From: DATFBY01 sp035253585
GTDB lineage: Bacteria; Gemmatimonadota; Gemmatimonadetes; Gemmatimonadales; Gemmatimonadaceae
Direction: 5' to 3'
Assembly: GCA_035253585.1 (NCBI GenBank)
Contig: DATFBY010000056.1
Location: forward strand, 1-46,448
Length of the DNA stretch: 46,448 nt
The notes under the pieces were generated by a model that saw only the letters and a program-made list of their open reading frames with translations, had not been told where the DNA came from and did no database searches. The translations under genes and the position numbers were made by a program. Shown in pieces: positions 1 through 6,915 of the stretch; position 1 is the stretch's first letter; the number at the start of each line of letters is the position of its first letter.

Positions 1-224
1 GTTAGGCCCGTGGGTGGCGGACCCTCTGCGATCGGAACGGGCGTGAGCCCGACTTTCTCGGTCGTGAGGACCGGCGTTGCTGTCGTACTCGTCGTGCCCG
101 TCCTCGTGCGCACCAGCTGCGCCGAGGCGGACGCGGCAACAATGACCTGCAAACCGCCAAGGGCGATCAAAGCCAGCGCCCTCCTCGAGACAACGCGCCC
201 AGCATGGGCGACCGCGGCAGACAT
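1..224 (-). CDS. Secreted FN3-family protein, N-terminal part (cut by window edge)
   Basis: Reading the minus strand from the ATG at 224-222 stays open to base 1 (74 codons seen). AGAGG lies a few bases upstream as a ribosome site. The product starts with a signal peptide (residues ~14-36, hydrophobic ALALIALGGLQVIVAAS, cleavage near ASA-Q) and then QLVRTRTGTT followed by a Thr-rich stretch. The same mature N-terminus, QLVRTRTGTT, begins the neighbour at 384-1682, so the two are tandem paralogues. By analogy the unseen part should hold fibronectin type III-like domains. Function is unknown; export to periplasm or cell surface is inferred. Confidence 0.75.
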   Translation of the reverse strand, partial: MSAAVAHAGRVVSRRALALIALGGLQVIVAASASAQLVRTRTGTTSTTATPVLTTEKVGLTPVPIAEGPPPTGL

Positions 225-383
225 GAAGACCTCTCGTTGAGTGTTGGACTCGTTAGGCATCTACGGCACGGTCACGATGACGACCGGACAGGCGCGCCCA
301 CTCTGAAGGTTCGACCGCCGACAAACGAGTGATCGATGTGAAGAACATGAGCTCCTCGAGCCAGGCATTGTTGTTAGGCGTCG

Positions 384-1682
384 CTACTGCACTTTGATGG
401 ACGTCGCGGGGCAGGCGCTGCCGTTCGGAATCTTCGCGCACACCTTGTAGTAGTAGGTCTTTCCCTTCTGCACGGTGATATCGTCGTATCGAAGCAGGTT
501 GGTGAAGGTCATGGCATTTCCGTTTGCATCGCGTACCGCATCGTAGGCGAGGTAGCCGCCTCCGCCCTGTTGCACTACCGTGCCCTTTTCCAACGTGTAC
601 GGCGCACTGCCGAACGAATTCCATTCGACGATCACGCGATCGGCGGACAGTGGAATGGTGGCGCGCACGTTCATCAGCGGCATCGAGGCGGTGACGACCT
701 CGCTTTTCTTGATCTCGCCATTCGGCATCGTCCCGATGACGTAGAACTGATACAGCGTGCCAGGCTTGAGGTCCGGGAAGACAAAGCGCACGGACACGCG
801 ATCGAGCGCCCCGAACTGCGTCCGCGAAAACGGTTGTGGCCACGGAACTACGCTTGGCTGATTCAAGGCCTCACCGCGGAAGAGAGCGAGATTGGTCGCT
901 TCTCGCACCAGCAAGAAATCGAAGTCGACCAGGGCTGCATTTTCATACCAGAGCCGCAGATTGATCGGCCCGAAGTACGGCATGTCGGCACTCACCGTCG
1001 GCCAGTCCCTCCAATGCGTGATGAGGCCGCCTGGCGTATACATGCTGGCAACTGTCCACTGCTGCCGGCCGCCAGGAACTCCCTGAAGGAAAGTGCTGGT
1101 ACCCGTCACTTCCATTCCGTTTGCCCCAGCGCCCGGGCCGCCGACGAAGTATTTCGTCACGCCAGGAACGGCGCTCCACGAGAGTCGAACGCTGCCAAGC
1201 GACGGCTCGGCTCTGAAGCTGGCCGCCGGCGGATCCTGCGGGGTCGGTCGAACGAAGTTGAGCATCGCACTGCCTTGACGTCCGTCCGCATAGTTTGCGA
1301 GCACGCGGTAGACGTACGTGCCCGGCCACTCGAGGCCCACGTCACTCCAGCTGGTCGCGGTCAGGGTAGGCGATGTCACGCGGCAGCACGCCGGGTTCGA
1401 CTCCATCCATCGCTCGACGACGTAGCTCGCCACGCCAGCGAGCGGCTGCCAGCTGACCTGTGCGGTGATGCCGAGGCCGGTGGCGGCGAGGCCTGTCGGC
1501 CCCGGGGCAGCGGGAATGGCCGTCGTGAGGACGGTCGTGGTGCTTGGGTCCGCGACCACCGGCGTTGCGGTTGTGCCTGTCCTCGTCCGCACGAGTTGCG
1601 CGAAGCCGTTCGTCGTCGCCACGATCGAGGCGCCTAACGCCAACGCGGCAATCGACATCCGAAACTGCGGGGCGACCGACAT
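384..1682 (-). CDS. Secreted protein with fibronectin type III-like domains
   Basis: 432 aa. Residues 1-29 form a signal peptide (hydrophobic core SIAALALGASIVATT, cleavage near GFA-Q), followed by QLVRTRTGTT and a Thr/Pro-rich linker. From about residue 60 come beta-sandwich repeats with FN3-like phrases such as TGLAATGLGITAQVSWQPL and YVVERWMES. A Cys-Cys-Arg motif (NPACCRV) before LTATSW recurs in the paralogue at 35129. Later repeats carry the WSAVPGVTKYFV type strand. The start is backed by GAGG six bases upstream. It is a tandem paralogue of the gene at 1-224 and related to those at 6916 and 35129. Likely a surface or periplasmic binding/adhesion protein; no enzyme motif is seen. Confidence 0.8.
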   Translation of the reverse strand: MSVAPQFRMSIAALALGASIVATTNGFAQLVRTRTGTTATPVVADPSTTTVLTTAIPAAPGPTGLAATGLGITAQVSWQPLAGVASYVVERWMESNPACCRVTSPTLTATSWSDVGLEWPGTYVYRVLANYADGRQGSAMLNFVRPTPQDPPAASFRAEPSLGSVRLSWSAVPGVTKYFVGGPGAGANGMEVTGTSTFLQGVPGGRQQWTVASMYTPGGLITHWRDWPTVSADMPYFGPINLRLWYENAALVDFDFLLVREATNLALFRGEALNQPSVVPWPQPFSRTQFGALDRVSVRFVFPDLKPGTLYQFYVIGTMPNGEIKKSEVVTASMPLMNVRATIPLSADRVIVEWNSFGSAPYTLEKGTVVQQGGGGYLAYDAVRDANGNAMTFTNLLRYDDITVQKGKTYYYKVCAKIPNGSACPATSIKVQ

Positions 1683-1839
1683 GACGTCCTCGGGCTGAGT
1701 GTTGGCCGCGATGCTACGCCGACCCCATCAGCCCCCTATCATCACCTATCATCCGCTATCCGCTGAAGGTTTTCGCGGGCGTTCTGCGCATGGTGAGGTA
1801 GACAACTCATCGCCAGACACCTCCAACCGGAGCCAGCTA

Positions 1840-1989
1840 ATGCCCGCGCCCACCCCGCATCGAACCTCCTCGCTCGCTATTCTCGCTCTCGTCGGCTTCC
1901 TTATAGGCTGCGAGTTGGAGCTGGCGCGCGAATCGAACGGGCTCGTCGGAAACGAGAATGGGCAGCAGTTGAGGTTCGAGCGGCGGTAG
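1840..1989 (+). CDS. Small putative lipoprotein
   Basis: 49 aa from the ATG at 1840, preceded by GGAG about nine bases upstream; the longer reading frame from 1699 has no support. Residues ~12-25 are hydrophobic and end in LIGC, a lipobox, giving a mature lipoprotein of about 25 residues that starts with Cys-Glu. The stop at 1987-1989 abuts the heptamer hairpin element exactly, as other real stop codons in this window do, which supports the gene. Function is unknown. Confidence 0.42.
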   Translation: MPAPTPHRTSSLAILALVGFLIGCELELARESNGLVGNENGQQLRFERR

Positions 1990-2092
1990 CGGGAAGCGGG
2001 AAGCGGGAAGTGGGAAGCGGGAAGCGCGGGCGGACGCGGTACTCATCAGGTGTGCGGGCAGTGGACTCCTCTTCCCGCTTCCCGCTTCCCGG
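1989..2092. repeat. Heptamer-arm inverted repeat element 1 (GGGAAGC type)
   Basis: Five tandem GGGAAGC-type heptamers (1991-2025, one reading GGGAAGT) face CTTCCCG repeats at 2071-2090. The loop holds GGTACTCATCAGGTGTGC, the shared core of this family. It begins at the stop codon of the small lipoprotein, and its right arm runs into the -10-like TATGTT and the ATG at 2106. Probably a terminator and possibly part of the next promoter. Confidence 0.85.
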
Positions 2093-2105
2093 ATATGTTC
2101 CCGCC

Positions 2106-2456
2106 ATGACAGGCCCCGGCAATTCCCCCATCACCGCCACTGTCCTCTGCCGGAATTGCGACGCCGAGATCTCGGTGTTGGCGGAGCTGTGTCCAGCGTG
2201 CGGCGTCAGGCAGTACGAGGGCAGTAGCAAAGCACTTGCTGGACTCAGCGAGAAGCGCACGGGGGCGGCGGCCATTCTCGCCTTCTTCTTCGGCGTCTTC
2301 GGGGTGCACCGCTTCTATCTGGGCCGTCCCAAGTCGGCCATCCTCCAGCTCCTCACGCTAGGAGGACTCGGCGTCTGGGCCATGGTCGACTTCGTCCTCA
2401 TCCTCTTCGGCGAGCTCAAGGACGGCGAAGGACGCCGACTCAAGGAACTGATCTGA
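2106..2456 (+). CDS. TM2-domain membrane protein with zinc-ribbon N-terminus
   Basis: 116 aa from the ATG at 2106; the upstream extension of the frame reads through the hairpin repeat and is rejected. Residues ~14-38 hold two CxxC pairs (CRNC and CPAC), a zinc-ribbon signature. Residues ~52-105 form a TM2 domain: two membrane segments flanking GVHRFYLGRP, the family hallmark. A candidate -10 box (TATGTT, 2094-2099) ends six bases before the ATG and no Shine-Dalgarno is visible, so the mRNA may be leaderless. It is first in a tight set with the genes at 2461 and 3204. TM2 proteins have no single known function. Confidence 0.85.
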   Translation: MTGPGNSPITATVLCRNCDAEISVLAELCPACGVRQYEGSSKALAGLSEKRTGAAAILAFFFGVFGVHRFYLGRPKSAILQLLTLGGLGVWAMVDFVLILFGELKDGEGRRLKELI

Positions 2457-2460
2457 CGAC

Positions 2461-3207
2461 GTGGAGCGCCTAACGAGCAGGGCAGGCGTCACGTTCCGGG
2501 AGCTCGACGAGCGGCTGATCATCGAGACCTTGTCTCGTCTCCGCGACCGCATCAACGAGCGGTTCCCGGGCTCCGGACTGGGACAGGTCGCGTCCGAGCT
2601 GCTGACGCTGGCGCATGAAGCGACGGCCGATGTCGCCTATCTCAGGCGGCCCCACTGGGGAGTTCGAATCGCCATCGGTATCACCATCGCGCTGATCATC
2701 GTCGTGATCGTCGCGGTGGTGATGACGATCCGCATCGAGGCGCCGGCGCGCGTCGACGGATTTCCGGAGCTCATACAGCTCGTCGAGTCGGGGATCAACG
2801 ATCTCATCTTTCTCGGACTCGCAATCTTCTTCCTTCTCGGCATCGAGGCGCGGATCAAGCGCCGCCGCGCGCTCGCCGCGCTGCACGAGCTGCGGAGCCT
2901 GGTGCACATCGTCGACATGCACCAGCTCACCAAGGACCCCGACCGCCTCCTCTCCACCGAGCCGGACACGACGTCGTCTCCCGAGCGGCCGATGGGCGCC
3001 GCCGAGCTCGGCCGCTATCTCGACTACTGCAGCGAGCTGCTCTCACTCGCCAGCAAGGTCGCTGCACTCTTCGTCCAGCATTTCAACGACTCGGTGGTGC
3101 TGGCGGCGGTCGACGAAATCGAGACGTTGGCCAGCGGGTTCTCGAGCAAGATCTGGCAAAAGATCACGATGCTCGAGCGCAGCACGCGGGCCGCCGCGGC
3201 GAAATGA
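2461..3207 (+). CDS. Uncharacterised membrane protein with two membrane segments
   Basis: 248 aa, starting at GTG 2461, four bases after the TM2 gene stop. Residues ~65-92 (IAIGITIALIIVVIVAVVM) and ~113-130 (LIFLGLAIFFLLGI) are membrane spans with a short extracytoplasmic stretch between them. The flanking cytoplasmic parts look helical, charged and coiled-coil prone (RELDERLIIETLSRLRDRI; ELLSLASKVAALFVQHF). I do not recognise a named family. Its stop overlaps the next gene as ATGA, implying translational coupling to the M20 peptidase. Confidence 0.72.
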   Translation: MERLTSRAGVTFRELDERLIIETLSRLRDRINERFPGSGLGQVASELLTLAHEATADVAYLRRPHWGVRIAIGITIALIIVVIVAVVMTIRIEAPARVDGFPELIQLVESGINDLIFLGLAIFFLLGIEARIKRRRALAALHELRSLVHIVDMHQLTKDPDRLLSTEPDTTSSPERPMGAAELGRYLDYCSELLSLASKVAALFVQHFNDSVVLAAVDEIETLASGFSSKIWQKITMLERSTRAAAAK

Positions 3208-4664
3208 AGCGTCTCGGCATCGCGCTGCTGGTCGTAGTGCTGGCCCTCGGAGCCGTCGTGGTCGTGCGCGCCGTGCGGTTCAGCCCGTTGCCTAACGAGA
3301 CCGCGCCGCTCGCCCCGCTCGAGCTTGTTCCAGGAGCGGCCGAGCGTCTGGCTGGCGCGATCAGAATTCCGACCGTTTCTCCCGAAGACAGCAGCGATCG
3401 CGACTCGACCGCCTTCCGGACATTCCACACGTATCTGGAGCAGTCTTTCCCGCGGGTGCACGCGACGATGCGACGAGAGACGATCGGCCTCGACGCGTTG
3501 CTCTACACATGGATGGGAAGCGACACGACGCTCGCGCCGCTGGTCCTGATGGGACACATGGACGTCGTGCCGGTAGCGCCCGGTACGGATACGGCGTGGA
3601 CACATCCGCCGTTCTCCGGCGCGATCGCCGAGGGGTTCGTGTGGGGTCGCGGGTCGCTCGACGACAAAGGCACGGTCCTGGGCGTTCTCGAAGCGAGCGA
3701 GATGCTCCTCGCGCGCGGGTTCCAGCCAAAGCGAACGGTGCTGCTGGCGTTCGGCGCCGACGAAGAGCGCGGCGGGGAGCAGGGCGCCAAGCGGATTGCG
3801 ACGTTGCTTCAACGTCGCGGCGTCAAGCCCATGATGGTTCTCGATGAGGGAGGCACGGTCATCACCGGCGCGATCCCCGGAGTGGCGGAGCCCGTCGCGC
3901 TCGTCGGGATCGCGGAGAAAGGATATCTCAACGTCGAGCTCAGCGTACGCGCGGAAGGCGGGCATTCGTCGATGCCGCCTAACAACACAGCGGCCGGCAT
4001 ACTCGCGCGCGCGATCACCCGGGTGGAAAACAATCCGCTTCCGGCGACGATCCGCGGCGGCACGGCGGCGCTCTTCGACGCAGTAGGACGCGAGATGTCG
4101 TTCGGGATGCGAGCGGTCTTTGCCAATCGCTGGCTCTTCGATCCCGTGATCGAGCGTCGTCTGGCGGCGAGGCCGGCGACGAACGCGACGATTCGCACGA
4201 CGACCGCGGTGACGATGCTCGAAGGAAGTCCCAAGGCCAATGTCCTGCCTCATCGCGCGCGCGCGATAGTGAACTTCCGGATCTTGCCGGGAGAGAGCAT
4301 TGCAAGCGTGCTCGAGCACGTGCGAAGCACCATCGATGATTCCCGGGTCGAGGCAGACGTCAGTGGCGTCGCCTCCGAGCCGTCGCCGCTTTCGCCGATC
4401 AACGACTCGACGTGGGCGCGATTGACCGCCGTCATTCGTCAGGCATATCCGGACGTCGTGGTCGCGCCCTATCTGGTCGTCGGCGGAACGGACGCGCGAC
4501 ATTTCCGCGACCTCACGCCGAACGTCTATCGGTTCTCGGGTGCGCGCATCGTGTCGGAGGACCTTCGGCGTGTGCACGGCACGAACGAACGCCTGTCGAT
4601 AGCGGCCTACGAGGAGGGGATTCGGTTCCTGGCGCAGCTCGTTCGGAGCATGGCTGGCGGTTGA
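3204..4664 (+). CDS. M20-family metallopeptidase (CPS1-like carboxypeptidase)
   Basis: 486 aa. An N-terminal hydrophobic anchor (residues ~4-23) suggests export or membrane anchoring. Zinc-peptidase motifs are in order: GHMDVVP with His118 and Asp120, WGRGSLDDKG with the bridging Asp, ADEERGGEQGA with the catalytic and metal-binding Glu pair, GHSSMPP in the dimerisation region, and a late VVGGTDARHFR with the last His ligand. The spacing and overall length fit the M20 subgroup of carboxypeptidase S and Gly-X carboxypeptidase, which trims C-terminal residues from peptides. It starts inside the previous gene stop (ATGA overlap). Substrate is unknown. Confidence 0.9.
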   Translation: MKRLGIALLVVVLALGAVVVVRAVRFSPLPNETAPLAPLELVPGAAERLAGAIRIPTVSPEDSSDRDSTAFRTFHTYLEQSFPRVHATMRRETIGLDALLYTWMGSDTTLAPLVLMGHMDVVPVAPGTDTAWTHPPFSGAIAEGFVWGRGSLDDKGTVLGVLEASEMLLARGFQPKRTVLLAFGADEERGGEQGAKRIATLLQRRGVKPMMVLDEGGTVITGAIPGVAEPVALVGIAEKGYLNVELSVRAEGGHSSMPPNNTAAGILARAITRVENNPLPATIRGGTAALFDAVGREMSFGMRAVFANRWLFDPVIERRLAARPATNATIRTTTAVTMLEGSPKANVLPHRARAIVNFRILPGESIASVLEHVRSTIDDSRVEADVSGVASEPSPLSPINDSTWARLTAVIRQAYPDVVVAPYLVVGGTDARHFRDLTPNVYRFSGARIVSEDLRRVHGTNERLSIAAYEEGIRFLAQLVRSMAGG

Positions 4665-4689
4665 GAACAGCCCCAAACGCCGGGTGCTC

Positions 4690-4718
4690 TTGACAGAATA
4701 GCACGATCGTGCTATTCA
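4690..4718 (+). promoter_or_regulatory. Promoter with palindromic operator for the TetR gene
   Basis: TTGACA (4690-4695), a 17-base spacer, then TATTCA (4713-4718). The spacer and -10 are covered by a perfect 20-bp palindrome, AATAGCACGATCGTGCTATT, at 4697-4716. The ATG at 4726 begins seven bases after the -10 box, so transcription should start at or next to the start codon: a leaderless, self-repressed gene. Confidence 0.85.
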
Positions 4719-4725
4719 TGGCCGT

Positions 4726-5313
4726 ATGAGCAAGGGAGAGCTCACCCGCCAAACGATCCTCGAGCACGCCTACACGCAGGCCAGCCGCGTCGGCCTGGGT
4801 GGGCTCAGCATCGGGCAGCTGGCGAGCGCGCTCGAGCTCTCCAAGAGCGGGCTGTTCGCGCACTTCCAGTCGAAGGAAGCGCTTCAGCTACAGATCCTCG
4901 ACTATGCCGCCCAGCGATTCGTCGAGCGTGTCATACGTCCGACGCTTCAGGCGCCGCGTGGCGAGGCGCGCATCCGCGCCGCGTTCGAGAACTGGCTCAA
5001 GTGGCCGACGAAGGAAGATCTCGGGGGATGTTTCTTCGTCGCGGCAGCGGCGGAGCTGGACGATCACCCCGGGGCGCTCCGTGATCGCGTGGCCGAGCTG
5101 CAGCGTGACTGGTTGGAGATGCTGGCCAACATTGCGCGCACCGCGATCACCGAGCAGCAGTTCCGGAGCGACGTGGATCCCGAGCAGTTCGCGCACGACA
5201 TGTACGGCATCATGTTGGTGACCCATCAGTTCACGCGGCTGCTGCGCGATCCCAAAGCCAACGAGCGTGCGTGGCGCGCGTTCGAGGCGTTGGTCGCCGC
5301 GGCTCGTCGTTAG
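4726..5313 (+). CDS. TetR/AcrR-family transcriptional regulator
   Basis: 195 aa. Residues ~5-55 form the TetR helix-turn-helix (TRQTILEHAY, then LSIGQLASALELSKSGLFAHFQSKEAL). The C-terminal half is the ligand-binding region, with GCFFVAAAAELDDHPGAL typical of a common TetR C-terminal subfamily. It probably binds the perfect palindrome over its own promoter and so controls itself and the hydrolase gene 22 bases downstream. Its stop codon lies in a GTTAGGC word. The ligand is unknown, perhaps a lipophilic ester given the linked hydrolase (inference). Confidence 0.9.
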   Translation: MSKGELTRQTILEHAYTQASRVGLGGLSIGQLASALELSKSGLFAHFQSKEALQLQILDYAAQRFVERVIRPTLQAPRGEARIRAAFENWLKWPTKEDLGGCFFVAAAAELDDHPGALRDRVAELQRDWLEMLANIARTAITEQQFRSDVDPEQFAHDMYGIMLVTHQFTRLLRDPKANERAWRAFEALVAAARR

Positions 5314-5335
5314 GCAACGATCGATGGAGGTGATG

Positions 5336-6340
5336 ATGGACGCCGTCGCGCAGCAAAGAATTAGCACGAACGTTCGGGCGAGAACGAGCGCCTCACTGAC
5401 TTCTCTGCGGCTCGGCATGTACGCCTTGAGCCGAGTTGCGCCGCCTTTGGCCCGCGCCGCAACCGCCCGCCTCTTCTGCACACCGATGGGGCGGCATCGC
5501 CCGCGCGCGGAAGACGTCGGAACCCTGCCGACCGCTGTCCGCGGATCGCTCACGATCGAAGGGCGCCAGGTAAAGTACTGGCGGTGGGGCTCCGGACCGC
5601 CGGTGCTCCTCGTTCACGGATGGGGCGGGGGCGGCGCGCAGCTCAGCTCGTTCATCCACCCACTCTGCGCGCGCGGCTACTCGGCGGTGACCTTCGACGC
5701 GCCGGCCCACGGCGACTCGCCCGGCTCGACCTCGACGCTCCTCGAGTTCGCCGCGACCGTCGAGGCAATCATCGCCCAAATCGGCGCGCCTCGCGCCACG
5801 ATCGCCCACTCGTTAGGCGGCACGGCCGTGGCGTACGCCGCCAGCCGCGGTTTCAGCGTCGGACGCCTGGTGCTCATCGCGGCCGCGGCGAACCCCCTGG
5901 TCTACTTCCGCGCGTTCATGGAGCTGCTCGGCATCCCGGAGTCGCAGCGCGAGCGGTACGAGAGCTACTTCGAAAACAAGCACCAGTTCGACTGGCAGGA
6001 GATCGCGGTTCCATCCTACGCGCGCTACATGGCGACCCCGCTGCTCGCCGTCCACGACCTCGACGATCGGGAAGTCTCCTGGCGCGAGAGCGCGGCGATC
6101 ACCAATGCGTGGCCGGAGGCCCGACTCGTCACCACGTCCGGGCTCGGCCACAACCGAATTCTGCGGGATGAGGGTGTCGTTAGGCAGGCGGTGGAATTTG
6201 TACATCGGGACTCGGGACTCGGGACTCGGGACTCGGGACTCGGCTCGCGGCGAGAAGATCTCTCCTCCAAGGCCGAGTCCCGAGTCCCGAGTCCCGAGTC
6301 CCGATGCCTCACCGCACCACCGCTATTAGCCTCGCAATAG
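5336..6340 (+). CDS. Alpha/beta-fold hydrolase with a repeat-derived C-terminal tail
   Basis: 334 aa from the ATG at 5336, placed five bases after a strong Shine-Dalgarno (GGAGGTGAT, 5326-5334); ATGs at 5324 and 5333 are poorer. Motifs: VLLVHGWGGGG (oxyanion region), nucleophile elbow AHSLGGT with Ser159, VHDLDDREV (acid region) and GLGHNRIL (catalytic His). The natural end should be near EFVHR (about 6205). Beyond that the frame runs through the heptamer hairpin and reads RDSGLGTRDSGLGS and then ESRVPSPESR, so about 45 tail residues come from the repeat, which seems to have displaced the original stop. The end overlaps the convergent META gene. In an operon with the TetR regulator. Confidence 0.82.
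   Translation: MDAVAQQRISTNVRARTSASLTSLRLGMYALSRVAPPLARAATARLFCTPMGRHRPRAEDVGTLPTAVRGSLTIEGRQVKYWRWGSGPPVLLVHGWGGGGAQLSSFIHPLCARGYSAVTFDAPAHGDSPGSTSTLLEFAATVEAIIAQIGAPRATIAHSLGGTAVAYAASRGFSVGRLVLIAAAANPLVYFRAFMELLGIPESQRERYESYFENKHQFDWQEIAVPSYARYMATPLLAVHDLDDREVSWRESAAITNAWPEARLVTTSGLGHNRILRDEGVVRQAVEFVHRDSGLGTRDSGLGSRREDLSSKAESRVPSPESRCLTAPPLLASQ
6203..6306. repeat. Heptamer-arm inverted repeat element 2 (GGGACTC type)
   Basis: The left arm is CAT plus five CGGGACT units (6203-6240). The right arm at 6273-6306 is the exact reverse complement with four units, ending GATG. The 32-base centre contains GAGAAGATCTCT, itself partly palindromic, and lacks the GTTAGG loop core seen in other copies. 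It lies between the convergent hydrolase and META genes, and the META stop begins three bases after the right arm. Confidence 0.9.
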
Positions 6341-6794
6341 CCCGCGCCTCTCGATTCTTTAGCACGAGAGTATCCCCGCGAATTTCGTGGCTGGCCGTGT
6401 TTTCCAGGGCAGTCACGAAGTCGCGCTCCTGATCCATTCGGCTCTGCTCCAGGCAGGCCATCTTCGTGGTGATGAGTGCGCCGAAGGTCAGGGTGTCGCC
6501 GCGCCGGGTGAAAGGGCCGCTGAGGATGTTGCACCCCGTCGCGCCGGCGACGCGGCCGCTGTCGGCCTGGAAGCGAAGGTGCGGCTCGCGTTGACTCTCC
6601 ACCGTGGTGGCCGGCTTCCCGTTGAGCTCGATCAATCGCCAATGCGTGTTCTCGAACGTCGCCGACGAGCCGGCGGGCGCGGCGGTCGTTGGCGGCACGG
6701 ACGGTTCATCGCCGGGCGCTTCGTTGGCCGACTTGGCGCAGGCGACCACCGCGAGAGCGACGAGCGCTATGCGAATTCCAGATTGCTGGGGCAT
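6309..6794 (-). CDS. META-domain lipoprotein (HslJ-like)
   Basis: 161 aa from the ATG at 6794, with GGAG six bases upstream; the longer frame to 6899 is unsupported. Residues 1-19 are a lipoprotein signal ending in VVAC. After a Pro/Ala-rich linker, residues ~53-150 match the META domain: TFENTHWRLIELNGKP, then LRFQADSGRVAGATGCNILSG, then TTKMACLEQSRMDQERDF. META/HslJ proteins are small envelope beta-proteins linked to stress or antibiotic tolerance; the exact role is unknown. Convergent with the hydrolase, with a hairpin element between them. Confidence 0.88.
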   Translation of the reverse strand: MPQQSGIRIALVALAVVACAKSANEAPGDEPSVPPTTAAPAGSSATFENTHWRLIELNGKPATTVESQREPHLRFQADSGRVAGATGCNILSGPFTRRGDTLTFGALITTKMACLEQSRMDQERDFVTALENTASHEIRGDTLVLKNREARAIARLIAVVR

Positions 6795-6915
6795 CGAGAT
6801 CTCCGACTTGACCGCGGATGGACGGGGTCGAACTCTCATTTCGAGGGATGATACCGGATGATTCGGCGGTGAAGGAAGATCGTAGAATGGCGGCCACACT
6901 CAGCCTGAGGTCGCC

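Noticed and set aside
3024..4676. A 550-codon open frame on the minus strand opposite the M20 peptidase
   Set aside because: Arg/His-rich, without any recognisable motif, and antisense to a gene with all its catalytic motifs; it is a GC-rich shadow frame.
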